NCBI GenBank assembly: GCA_016841825.1
Contig: JAENYK010000013.1
Location: 70,739 to 134,738, forward strand
Origin: Halothermothrix sp.
GTDB lineage: Bacteria > Bacillota > Halanaerobiia > DY22613
Length of the DNA stretch: 64,000 bases
Direction of reading: 5' to 3'
The position numbers were made by a program, and so were the translations under genes. Under the pieces are notes generated by a model that ran no database searches, was not told the DNA's origin, and was given only the letters and a program-made list of their open reading frames with translations. Shown in pieces: positions 17,553 to 26,301 of this stretch. Positions within the stretch are counted from its first letter, which is position 1; each line of letters opens with the position of its first letter.

Positions 17553-19010
17553 CTACATTTTAATTACACCTGCATGTTTAGCCACAATCTCCATTAATGC
17601 AAATAATGCTTTAACTGCATAGCGCATCCGCTCTTCAATCAACACACCATTATTATCGGTGGTTCCCAATCCTGGTTCAATAAATATATTGCCATCATAG
17701 GCTATAGTTGGAATAACACCCATTTGCGCACAACCAGTTTGCATAATATTTGAAGAACCATACATATCTTCAATAGAGAAAATTGGCATACCAACTTGTC
17801 CATTCTTCCAGGTATCTTCATAGTTAACCTCAACTGCCATGGAGTTGAATGATTTAGTAATCTTGATACCTTGCTTAAGATCTGGATGGATTTTGTCAAA
17901 TTCTTCTTTGATAATCTCAAAAGTCTGATCCACAGGTTTAGTGTACATTTCAGGCTTATCACGCAGTGCCTTTAAGGCTGCTAATTGACCAAGAAGTGCT
18001 TCTTTACCTGGATCAAAAATAACATAGGCAGCTTTTCCATAAGCATTGGTTGTTCCCCAACGTTCACTGTGCACACCCAGAGCTCGCCTTATCTGAACCA
18101 TCTCTTCTTCTTTACCAATAATTAAACCACTGGTTGGGGCTCCTGTTGCTTTATCCATACTATAAATTTGTACTGTAGCACCATTTTTTCTTGGATCTGC
18201 ACCAACAAATGGCAAACCCCAGGCGTTGTCAACGATATATGGGATATCATACTCTTGAGCCAACTTAGCCAACTCTTTTTGTAATCGTGGAGTACCATCT
18301 GAATCTTTATCACCATAACCATAACCTGGAGTATCATAACCAAGAGAGGTAACACCGTTCAACATACTGGCATGACGTTCAGCAATTTTTCTAATCTCTT
18401 GCATAGATTTATCCACATCTACTCCAGTTAACTGGAGAGTTGGAAAAGATTTAATACCATGAGGCTGGTAGTCAGCACCCACCAATCTTGCATAAATTAC
18501 ATCAAGATTGTTTTGCCGTTTTCCATTAAAACCTAATTCACCAGGAGTTGAACCTCTCTCTGCAAGAAGGTCTTTATATTTTCCCGGGAAAGGACGACCA
18601 TAGCCACCTTGATGATGCAAATGTTTCTCATATAATGCAATATATCGGGAACGATAATTATCGCCTCTTCCTTGCATTGGAGGAGAAACCAAAGTATCAA
18701 AACACACCCACAAACCTGCCTCACAGACAGGAGTTGAACACGCTTCATACCCATCACCATATACATCCTTAACTACTGTTCTGATCTCGTCAACCAGGTT
18801 CTTTAACGGAATAACTCTTTTACCACCTTCATTAACTGCATGTTCAATCTCATCTCTAATAGGTGCAGGACAACCAGAGATAGCACCAGTCAAACCAAAT
18901 TGTCCGCGAATATCTTTGGGAATGCCAATCTTATCTGCTGCTTTCCTAGCCTCATCATAGATTTGGGGAATAGAGTTTTGCAGCTTTTTGTACATTTGAA
19001 ACTTGTACAT
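17553..19010 (-). CDS. PLP-dependent fold-type-I enzyme of unknown reaction
   Basis: 485 aa. The cofactor residues are recognisable: Asp261 in YIVDNAWGLPF (pairs with the pyridine nitrogen) and Lys287 in IYSMDKATGAPTSG (Schiff base). A glycine-rich stretch GGYGRPFPGKY, the GELGFNGKRQNN segment and a cysteine-rich early region (TPVCEAGLWVCFD) are unusual and do not let me assign it to a named aminotransferase, lyase or decarboxylase family. The start follows AAAGGAGGGATCTGG. It sits between the RidA-like and FAD oxidoreductase genes of the mutase operon, so it probably acts on the product of the mutase or prepares its substrate. The PLP assignment is firm; the reaction is not. Confidence 0.8.
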   Translation of the reverse strand: MYKFQMYKKLQNSIPQIYDEARKAADKIGIPKDIRGQFGLTGAISGCPAPIRDEIEHAVNEGGKRVIPLKNLVDEIRTVVKDVYGDGYEACSTPVCEAGLWVCFDTLVSPPMQGRGDNYRSRYIALYEKHLHHQGGYGRPFPGKYKDLLAERGSTPGELGFNGKRQNNLDVIYARLVGADYQPHGIKSFPTLQLTGVDVDKSMQEIRKIAERHASMLNGVTSLGYDTPGYGYGDKDSDGTPRLQKELAKLAQEYDIPYIVDNAWGLPFVGADPRKNGATVQIYSMDKATGAPTSGLIIGKEEEMVQIRRALGVHSERWGTTNAYGKAAYVIFDPGKEALLGQLAALKALRDKPEMYTKPVDQTFEIIKEEFDKIHPDLKQGIKITKSFNSMAVEVNYEDTWKNGQVGMPIFSIEDMYGSSNIMQTGCAQMGVIPTIAYDGNIFIEPGLGTTDNNGVLIEERMRYAVKALFALMEIVAKHAGVIKM

Positions 19011-19030
19011 CCAGATCCCTCCTTTATAGT

Positions 19031-19492
19031 TTAATCTTTTACCTCTACAACCATTTCTACTTCCACTGCAGCATCAATAGGGAGATTAATACTACCTACT
19101 GCTGCACGGGCATGTTTGCCCTTCTCCCCAAAAATCTGACCTAAAAGCTCCGATGCTCCATTGATTACTTTGGGCTGGTCAGAGAATTCAGGTACACTGT
19201 TAACAAAGCCACCTACTCGAACAATACGTTCTATCTTATCTAAACTACCTATTACACCCTTGATGACACTTAAACAGTTTAAAGCGCACAGTTTAGCTGC
19301 CTCATAACCATCTTCAATCGTCAAATCTTTACCTAATTTACCTTTGTACTTTAGCTCACCATTTAGAAAAGGAATTTGTCCGGCAGTATAAACATGCTTA
19401 CCTGAACGAATTGCTGGAACGTAAGCGGCAACAGGTTTTGGTGCTTCTGGAATTTCTAAGCCTAATTCTTTAATCTTTGTTTCATAGCTCAT
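19031..19492 (-). CDS. RidA/YjgF-family protein (imine/enamine hydrolase-like)
   Basis: 153 aa. It has the family pattern VPAIRSGKHVYTAGQIPF near the N-terminus and the C-terminal block HARAAVGSINLPIDAAVEVEMVVEV. RidA proteins hydrolyse reactive enamines and imines released by PLP enzymes, and use an arginine near position 105 of the E. coli protein; here the motif reads KHARAAVGS, with an arginine in the equivalent position. The longer length (about 150 rather than 130 aa) matches the YjgH/Rid7-like subgroups. Its place directly before a PLP enzyme supports removal of an enamine or imine intermediate. The start follows AAAGGGGGTGATAGG. Confidence 0.88.
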   Translation of the reverse strand: MSYETKIKELGLEIPEAPKPVAAYVPAIRSGKHVYTAGQIPFLNGELKYKGKLGKDLTIEDGYEAAKLCALNCLSVIKGVIGSLDKIERIVRVGGFVNSVPEFSDQPKVINGASELLGQIFGEKGKHARAAVGSINLPIDAAVEVEMVVEVKD

Positions 19493-19537
19493 CCTATCAC
19501 CCCCTTTCTCAAATTAATTTATCCATGTAGATAATTC

Positions 19538-19990
19538 TTATACTGTATCATGATTAGTAACTCTTTCTACTACAATCTCCTGTCCTAATTGCATATTCAT
19601 TTCTACACCGGTTTTTATTTTTTGTGATTTGACTATAATATTTAGATGATTTGGCAGATGAGTGGGATCAAAACCTGCAATTATTCCAATCTCTTGACCA
19701 CCCACACTCAGACGATCCCCGGCTACTATTACACCACCCTGGATAATCTCCATAAAACCCAAATATGCAATCCTATCTACACCTTTACCCGGGCCAGCTT
19801 CCAATTCATCAGTCAAAATCAGCTCATGGATTTCGTTTTTCAACACAGCTCTAGAGATGGGAATCATCAACTCTAAACCTCTCTCTTCCAATCTTCCATC
19901 AAGAATTACATTAAGTACTGCTTTAATCGATACTTTAGAAGCATATGGGTTTTTTTTAAACACACCACGCTTATACGGGTCATTAGACAC
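19538..19990 (-). CDS. Unknown 150-aa protein of the mutase operon
   Basis: 150 aa from a GTG that has GGGAGGGATGAACT just upstream. The protein is beta-rich and soluble, with no membrane segment or cysteine. Distinct stretches are KVSIKAVLNVILDGRLEERGLELMIP, ELEAGPGKGVDRIAYLGFMEI and VGGQEIGIIAGFDPTHLPNHLNII. I do not recognise a characterised family. It lies between the mutase-like gene and the RidA-like gene with spacers of 25 and 45 bases, so it very likely takes part in the same pathway, perhaps as an accessory subunit. It has no sign of degradation. Confidence 0.75.
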   Translation of the reverse strand: MSNDPYKRGVFKKNPYASKVSIKAVLNVILDGRLEERGLELMIPISRAVLKNEIHELILTDELEAGPGKGVDRIAYLGFMEIIQGGVIVAGDRLSVGGQEIGIIAGFDPTHLPNHLNIIVKSQKIKTGVEMNMQLGQEIVVERVTNHDTV

Positions 19991-20015
19991 AGTTCATCCC
20001 TCCCTGCTCATATAT

Positions 20016-21848
20016 TTACACCATATTTCTGGTAAAAATTGTCCCTGCACCATTTCGTCCCGGATAAGCACCTTCTTCTTTACTACCCAAAACTCCATCA
20101 TACAGTGCCTGGACGAATGTCGGTTTTTTTAAGACCGCTTTTAACACCTGTTCAATCCCCAATACCAGTTCATCAGACCAGGATTTAGCTTTGGCTGAAG
20201 ACTGAATCCTGGTTTGACCAAGATTGCGAAAAACCTCACCAACTGAACGCAAAGTATCACATCTGGATGGAGCGGCTATCGGTCCACCTGAATATGCTTC
20301 ATCAGACGATGCAATGGAAATAGCATCAACTCCCAACGATGCTGCTAAACCAGCATGTAAACCTGTGGTTACCGAAGACTGCACCCTGTCTTCTGTCTGA
20401 GTAAGGAAACCGATCGGAGCACCAGGCCAGATTGGTGCATTGATAATAGAACGTAATGCATAAATCTTAGCAGCATTAAAATCAACATAATTATCTTCCA
20501 TTCTACCATTAATCATTACTTCAGGTGAATAAGCAAACAGAGGCTGCAAAATTGGACGGGCACCCAATCTAATCCCCAGAGCTGTTGAAATCAACATACC
20601 AGCAAAGGCTTTATGAGCAGGGACTCCAGCCAATTCCTCATTAGTTGGCAGATCATAGGGTAGATTAAATTTAGCTGCATATTTTATTGCTTCAATGGAA
20701 TCAACTGTAAGTCTTTCAGGATCTGTACCTGCTGCCATCGATCCATAGGCAATATTTATTTTGGTCAAATCTGCACCACATAACCCAGCGAGGACCACAG
20801 TTTCTGTTACGTTCAGTCCCCGATGTGCCCTAACTTGCCACAGTGTGGAATCTTGAAGGGCATTTTTAATCTCAAACAGATTTTCCGGGGTAATTACCGA
20901 ACCATTTTCCTCATGAGTTAGAAAACCTTCCATATATCCTTCAGTCCTGGCGGCCCATGATGGATCAAAGTGAACCACACCATCTGCTCCCCAGGCTTCA
21001 CTAACTTTGATATGAGCAATATCCATGAAAGGACACCCTGTACCATATTGAACCCAAACGATAGGTTGACCCTCAACATGTTGTAAAATTGATGGGGTTT
21101 GCAAATTTTTACGAGAACGCTGCACAAAATCTTTAAATGCCCGATACTCTTCCCCGGTGAAACGTCTCAGTTTTGAAATGATTTCACCTTTACGATAAAA
21201 GTTTGCAATCATGTCATCAGAATAAGACGCGTATTCTTCCTGGAGTTTTTTCAACTCCTGACTGGCACCATCTTTAGCCCTAAGATCTATCATCTCTTCC
21301 CGCAAATGAGCCCGTTCAATTCCCGGAGAAGACTTATCCTTTGCCCACTCAAGGATGCCATCAACTATCTGCTCCAAAAGCTTTCCGATCTCTGGATGTT
21401 TATAGGTATAATCATAGGTGGCAGTCATATCTTTCTTTTCCTTTTTAACAAAATGGGCTTTCGGATTATACTTTTTGCCCTCCACAAATGCGATGGCTTC
21501 TTCCACAGTCGTTCCAGGTCCAAAGCCGCCATCAAAACCTAATTCTGCCGCCAATTCCGGGCGAATTGCCATCCCACCTATCCCAATCTTTACTCTGTCT
21601 CTAAGGCCTGTTGCTTCAGCCAAATCAACAAATTTACCTAAAAGTTCTGCTACTCCATATCCTAAAGTTCTGCTCAATAAGATGATGTCGACCTGTTTGT
21701 CTATACCCTCTTGAATGATCTCTTCTGGCTTTAAATCCGGGGGTAATAAAAATGCCTCATGCCCTGCTTCTTCCAGACCGCGTTTGATCATTTTCAATCC
21801 AATATCATGTACAGGATCTATTGGTGAAAGTAATACTTTCTTTTTCAT
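20016..21848 (-). CDS. Adenosylcobalamin-dependent mutase-like protein (B12-binding domain plus glutamate-mutase-like barrel)
   Basis: 610 aa from the ATG at 21848, which shares its first base with the upstream stop (TGATG). The N-terminal 125 residues form a B12-binding Rossmann domain: IDPVHDIGLKM (variant of DxHxxG, with His14 as candidate cobalt ligand), SRTLGYG (the SxL-type motif) and IGIGGMAIRPE (the GG motif). A charged linker (about 127-215) leads to a TIM-barrel region (about 230-560) with glutamate-mutase-like segments: NIAYGSMAAGTDPERL, TGLHAGLAASLGVDAISIASSDEAYSGG. Such enzymes move a carbon or amino group between adjacent carbons by a radical route. Domain order differs from D-ornithine aminomutase (B12 domain at the end) and from glutamate mutase (separate subunits). 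Substrate unknown. Confidence 0.82.
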   Translation of the reverse strand: MKKKVLLSPIDPVHDIGLKMIKRGLEEAGHEAFLLPPDLKPEEIIQEGIDKQVDIILLSRTLGYGVAELLGKFVDLAEATGLRDRVKIGIGGMAIRPELAAELGFDGGFGPGTTVEEAIAFVEGKKYNPKAHFVKKEKKDMTATYDYTYKHPEIGKLLEQIVDGILEWAKDKSSPGIERAHLREEMIDLRAKDGASQELKKLQEEYASYSDDMIANFYRKGEIISKLRRFTGEEYRAFKDFVQRSRKNLQTPSILQHVEGQPIVWVQYGTGCPFMDIAHIKVSEAWGADGVVHFDPSWAARTEGYMEGFLTHEENGSVITPENLFEIKNALQDSTLWQVRAHRGLNVTETVVLAGLCGADLTKINIAYGSMAAGTDPERLTVDSIEAIKYAAKFNLPYDLPTNEELAGVPAHKAFAGMLISTALGIRLGARPILQPLFAYSPEVMINGRMEDNYVDFNAAKIYALRSIINAPIWPGAPIGFLTQTEDRVQSSVTTGLHAGLAASLGVDAISIASSDEAYSGGPIAAPSRCDTLRSVGEVFRNLGQTRIQSSAKAKSWSDELVLGIEQVLKAVLKKPTFVQALYDGVLGSKEEGAYPGRNGAGTIFTRNMV

Positions 21849-22084
21849 CACTCTTCCCCCTTAATCTTCAACCAACCATAGCGGTCACCCGGTTTATGCA
21901 CATATCCTCTGGCACGAACTCTGACTCCTGGCCCTTCAAATTGAATGAATACTGTATCTACATCTGTAAAACCAAAATCTCGCAGCATCTTTAAAATCAA
22001 TCGTTTACCCTCTTCTTCACTATCACAGATCAAAAATGTTTCCAAATCTACAGCATCTAAAACCTGAGCAAAAACCTGAGACAT
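21848..22084 (-). CDS. Small protein, first gene of the mutase operon (possible small subunit)
   Basis: 78 aa from the ATG at 22084 (AGGAGGTGTTTGATA upstream). The sequence MSQVFAQVLDAVDLETFLICDSEEEGKRL... has an alpha/beta pattern, an EGPGVRVRARGYVHKPGDRYGW beta-rich end and one cysteine. Its stop codon overlaps the start of the mutase-like gene (TGATG), which implies coupled translation and fits a 1:1 complex. Ornithine and glutamate mutases also have a small second subunit, but this protein is shorter and I see no motif that links it to OraS or GlmS. A subunit role is therefore an inference from coupling only. Confidence 0.7.
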   Translation of the reverse strand: MSQVFAQVLDAVDLETFLICDSEEEGKRLILKMLRDFGFTDVDTVFIQFEGPGVRVRARGYVHKPGDRYGWLKIKGEE

Positions 22085-22210
22085 TATCAAACACCTCCTA
22101 CGTATTAGTATCTTTCAACTGTGATAATTTTATTGCATAAAAATTATAGTTCACAAAACAAAATAATTTTAGATAAGTTTTTGACTCTTCCAAAAAGCAT
22201 AATTTTCTCA

Positions 22211-22249
22211 TAACAAAACGGGGCTATTTCAAAAATGAGATAGCCCCGT
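22211..22249 (-). terminator. Intrinsic terminator of glpK
   Basis: Minus-strand stem ACGGGGCTATCTC/GAAATAGCCCCGT (one mismatch) with loop ATTTTT and trailing TTTGTTAT, 45 bases after the glpK stop. It isolates glpK from the mutase operon downstream. Confidence 0.9.
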
Positions 22250-22294
22250 TCTTCACAATTTATTCATATTCAGATTTTGTTTTAACAACTTATA

Positions 22295-23809
<1,515 letters not shown>

Positions 23810-23862
23810 TCATTCAGGTTCTTTCTCTAATCTCACATATCCGTATTATCCATTAAAACAGC

Positions 23863-24423
23863 CTATTCCATCTCCTCATTTAATAACACCATCTGCAGAT
23901 GATCTTCCCAGGTACCATTAATTTTTAAATATTTTTTTGCCAATCCTTGCGAATGAAAGCCTAATTTCTCTACTACCCGCAGTGAACGATGATTTTTTGG
24001 CATAATATTAGCTTCAATTCTATGAAGATGCAATTTTTTAAAAGCAAAATCAATAAAGGTCTGCAGGGCTTCAGTGATATAACCCTGGTTAATCTCCTTA
24101 CCATCCATCTTATAACCCAGAAAACAGGACTGGAATCCCCCTCTAACTATGTTGTTGAGAACAACCGCCCCAATTACCCTTTCCTTCGGGTCTCCCTTTT
24201 TAAAAATATATAGTTTATACATCAGATCCCTTTTCATAAACAATTGTTCATTGCGTAATGACTTTCGGGTATGTTTTAAAGTATAATAATCCAGGTCTTT
24301 ATCCGGTTCCCATTCTTTTAAAAACTCTTTATTTCGAAAGTGGAAATCCAATACCTGTTCAGCATAAGTCTCATCTAAAATCTTTAACAATAATCTTTCT
24401 GTCTCCAGATATCCATTCATCAT
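23863..24423 (-). CDS. GNAT N-acetyltransferase, RimJ/RimL-like
   Basis: About 186 aa from an ATG preceded by AAAGGATGGTGACT; two upstream ATGs lack such a site. The N-terminus GYLETERLLLKIL is the usual opening of RimJ/RimL/SpeG-type acetyltransferases. GDPKERVIGAVVLNNIVRG, YITEALQTFIDFAFKKLHLHRIEANIMPKNHRSLRVVEKLGFHSQGLAKKY covers the acetyl-CoA-binding core and the SLRVVEKLGF motif. Likely role is acetylation of a protein N-terminus, ribosomal protein, polyamine or small amine; the substrate cannot be told. It is separated from the upstream epimerase gene by a long palindrome. Confidence 0.88.
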   Translation of the reverse strand: MMNGYLETERLLLKILDETYAEQVLDFHFRNKEFLKEWEPDKDLDYYTLKHTRKSLRNEQLFMKRDLMYKLYIFKKGDPKERVIGAVVLNNIVRGGFQSCFLGYKMDGKEINQGYITEALQTFIDFAFKKLHLHRIEANIMPKNHRSLRVVEKLGFHSQGLAKKYLKINGTWEDHLQMVLLNEEME

Positions 24424-24456
24424 AGTCACCATCCTTTGCATTTCTTTAACTGTCCA

Positions 24457-24502
24457 ATTCTAAACCACTGTTTAAGAATTTTCTTAAGCAGTGGTTTAGA
24501 AT
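24457..24502. repeat. Long near-perfect palindrome (22-bp stem)
   Basis: ATTCTAAACCACTG pairs with CAGTGGTTTAGAAT and, inside it, TTAAGAA pairs with TTCTTAA across a single T/G position, leaving a two-base loop. There is no T run on either side, so it is not a standard terminator for the epimerase gene, whose stop is about 48 bases away. It could be an mRNA-protecting 3' hairpin, a recombination relic or a short interspersed palindrome. Confidence 0.8.
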
Positions 24503-24549
24503 TTACTATGTTTAAAGGTCAAAAATTCTCAAGAAGGATATTGTCAAAT

Positions 24550-25578
24550 TTACCTTAATTTTGTAGGAAAATATGTATTAATTAACTCTTTTTCTTTCTC
24601 ATAATCAACTGTTATCTGATAATCATCCTGACGAGGATTGTTCATCAACCAGTCAAAGGTGATCTGCATAGCTTTTGCCGGATGAACCAACTGCTTATAT
24701 CCCAGATCTTTTTTTATTTTGGAAAGATCACATAATAAATGATTATTTATTAGATAGGGGTTAGTCTCAATCTCTGCAGCATAGATCTCATAGGGAATAC
24801 TATAAAATTCAAATTCAACTCCATAAATCTCACCAGCCAATTCGAAAAGTTGGCGAGTTGTGAATACATCTTCATCACCTACGTGATAAATAGTATCTGC
24901 TTTCCGATAATTTTCTAGAGTAAGCACCACTGCATAAGCCAGATTTTCCGTAAAACCATGATGGAAGTACATTCTTCCACCATCCGGAAGTACTACTTGA
25001 TGGTTGCCGTCGATTATTCGTTTAATAATAAACCATTCTCGAAAACTTCCAGTGTCCTGCCCTGGACCATAAATTGCTGGGAAACGCAAAATCGTTGTCG
25101 AAAAATCTCCAGCCGCCTGAGCTTCCAGAAGTATCTTCTCAACCACAATTTTATCATAATCTGTATCGTAAGGATATAGGTTTCTCCTCAACTGTGAGTC
25201 TTCCCGTAATGGACTGGTTTGTAAGAAAGAATCTTTTTCCAGGATAACATCAAAGATCCGATATACATCCAGGCTGCTAATACAGACAGTATGTTTTAGC
25301 TTACCTCTAAATAAGTCAACAACCTTTCTCGCCTGAGCTTCCGTTTTCAAAACCATATCAATCAAAAAATCCACCTCTAGTTCAGCAAGCCTTTCCATCG
25401 CTTCCTCATTATCACGATCACCAATAATCTCCCGAACTCTGGAATTATAACTCCCGGATAGTTCCAGAGGATGTTCTCCACGATGAAAGATTGTCACATC
25501 ATAATCACGATCCAATAACATTTTAACAATATTTTTTCCGGTTAAACCGGTTCCACCTATAATTAAAACATTCATCAT
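24550..25578 (-). CDS. NAD-dependent epimerase/dehydratase-type SDR
   Basis: 342 aa extended short-chain dehydrogenase. The cofactor motif VLIIGGTGLTGKNIVKML (residues 4-21) is intact. The catalytic region shows VCISSLDVYR with a downstream tyrosine in PYDTDYDKIVVEK, that is a YxxxK. Segments TTILRFPAIYGPGQDTG and YHVGDEDVFTTRQLFELAG are typical of nucleotide-sugar epimerase-like proteins, including plant-type mRNA-binding relatives. GGAGGTACT precedes two adjacent ATGs, either of which may be used. Substrate unknown; no sugar-nucleotide genes lie nearby. Confidence 0.85.
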   Translation of the reverse strand: MMNVLIIGGTGLTGKNIVKMLLDRDYDVTIFHRGEHPLELSGSYNSRVREIIGDRDNEEAMERLAELEVDFLIDMVLKTEAQARKVVDLFRGKLKHTVCISSLDVYRIFDVILEKDSFLQTSPLREDSQLRRNLYPYDTDYDKIVVEKILLEAQAAGDFSTTILRFPAIYGPGQDTGSFREWFIIKRIIDGNHQVVLPDGGRMYFHHGFTENLAYAVVLTLENYRKADTIYHVGDEDVFTTRQLFELAGEIYGVEFEFYSIPYEIYAAEIETNPYLINNHLLCDLSKIKKDLGYKQLVHPAKAMQITFDWLMNNPRQDDYQITVDYEKEKELINTYFPTKLR

Positions 25579-25637
25579 AGTACCTCCTTGTATCTAAACA
25601 TTAAAAAATTTAAACTTTCAACAAACCATTATACCGC

Positions 25638-25961
25638 TTACCCAAGTCCAGATAAAAATCCAATAATTACAGCAGCAATACTGATTATGTATAGAACTCC
25701 TTGAATCTTTAAATAGGCATTTAGATTAGTGAAGACCATATCAAGTCGACAATTATCTTCGTCAGCATACAGGGCTTCACCTGCCCGTGTTGCTGCTTCT
25801 CTTAACTTTAAACCTAAAATCAGAGTAATAACTCCCGGAATCGCACCAATAAAATATGCAAAAATTCCGAAGACAATCTGAATTATCCCGAGAATAATAT
25901 TTATCACTCCGATAAAACCTGCCCAATCACTAAATTTTTTTAAATGTTCCCTACTTACCAT
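25638..25961 (-). CDS. Small integral membrane protein, function unknown
   Basis: 107 aa. It has two or three N-terminal hydrophobic segments (WAGFIGVINIILGIIQIVFGIFAYFIGAIPGVITLILG, about 12-50), a short soluble region with a conserved-looking LREAATRAGEALYADED stretch, and a C-terminal segment (GVLYIISIAAVIIGFLSG). The start follows AAAGGAGCATTGTC. I recall similar small multi-pass DUF families in Firmicutes but cannot name one with confidence. It is preceded by a possible attenuator-type leader and separated from etfA by a terminator, so it is regulated on its own. Confidence 0.75.
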   Translation of the reverse strand: MVSREHLKKFSDWAGFIGVINIILGIIQIVFGIFAYFIGAIPGVITLILGLKLREAATRAGEALYADEDNCRLDMVFTNLNAYLKIQGVLYIISIAAVIIGFLSGLG

Positions 25962-26026
25962 GACAATGCTCCTTTCTTAATGTATTAGTACACTATTTCG
26001 ACAATTCAAATTTTATACCTTCATCA

Positions 26027-26116
26027 GAAAAAAACTGTCGAGAAATGGTTGCCGAGCAGCATCTCAAGACTATTGATATTTTTTAAATTAATCTCATCTC
26101 CTGACTACTTTCTCGA
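26027..26116 (-). promoter_or_regulatory. Possible regulatory leader RNA with terminator/antiterminator folds
   Basis: On the minus strand, upstream of the small membrane-protein gene, TCTTGAGATG (26069-26060) can pair with CATTTCTCGA just before a seven-T run (26034-26028), forming a terminator. A segment further upstream, TCGAGAAA (26116-26109), is exactly complementary to TTTCTCGA (26045-26038), the 3' arm of that terminator, so the two folds exclude each other. That is the usual logic of a riboswitch or attenuator. The sequence does not match the T-box, SAM, purine, TPP, lysine, glycine or cyclic-di-GMP consensus that I know. The gene body starts 66 bases after the T run. Confidence 0.45.
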
Positions 26117-26209
26117 TCAACGGTTCCGGAACGTATGACTGCTGGACCGATTAAAATTAAACCAAAGCTAAAAGCATAATAATTATAAAAATATTTACTA
26201 AAATTTTAC

Positions 26210-26255
26210 TAAAAAAACACCAAAAACGAGTATTAAGGAACTCATATTTGGTGTT
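26210..26255 (-). terminator. Intrinsic terminator of etfA
   Basis: Minus-strand stem AACACCAAATATGAGT/ACTCGTTTTTGGTGTT (one mismatch, one G-U pair) followed by seven T, 47 bases past the etfA stop. Confidence 0.88.
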
Positions 26256-26301
26256 CTTCTAACAATATTATTTTTTACTATTTTCCCATTAAATTTTACC
26301 T

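Noticed and set aside
20016-21848. Naming the mutase D-ornithine aminomutase subunit OraE or glutamate mutase GlmE
   Set aside because: Domain order and B12 motif differ, and the expected PLP lysine segment of OraE and the separate GlmS subunit are not seen. Only the superfamily can be supported.
26027-26116. SAM (S-box) riboswitch
   Set aside because: A GGCAACC string is present, but the other S-box core segments (AAGAG...GGAGGGA, GGTGCTAAATCC) are absent.
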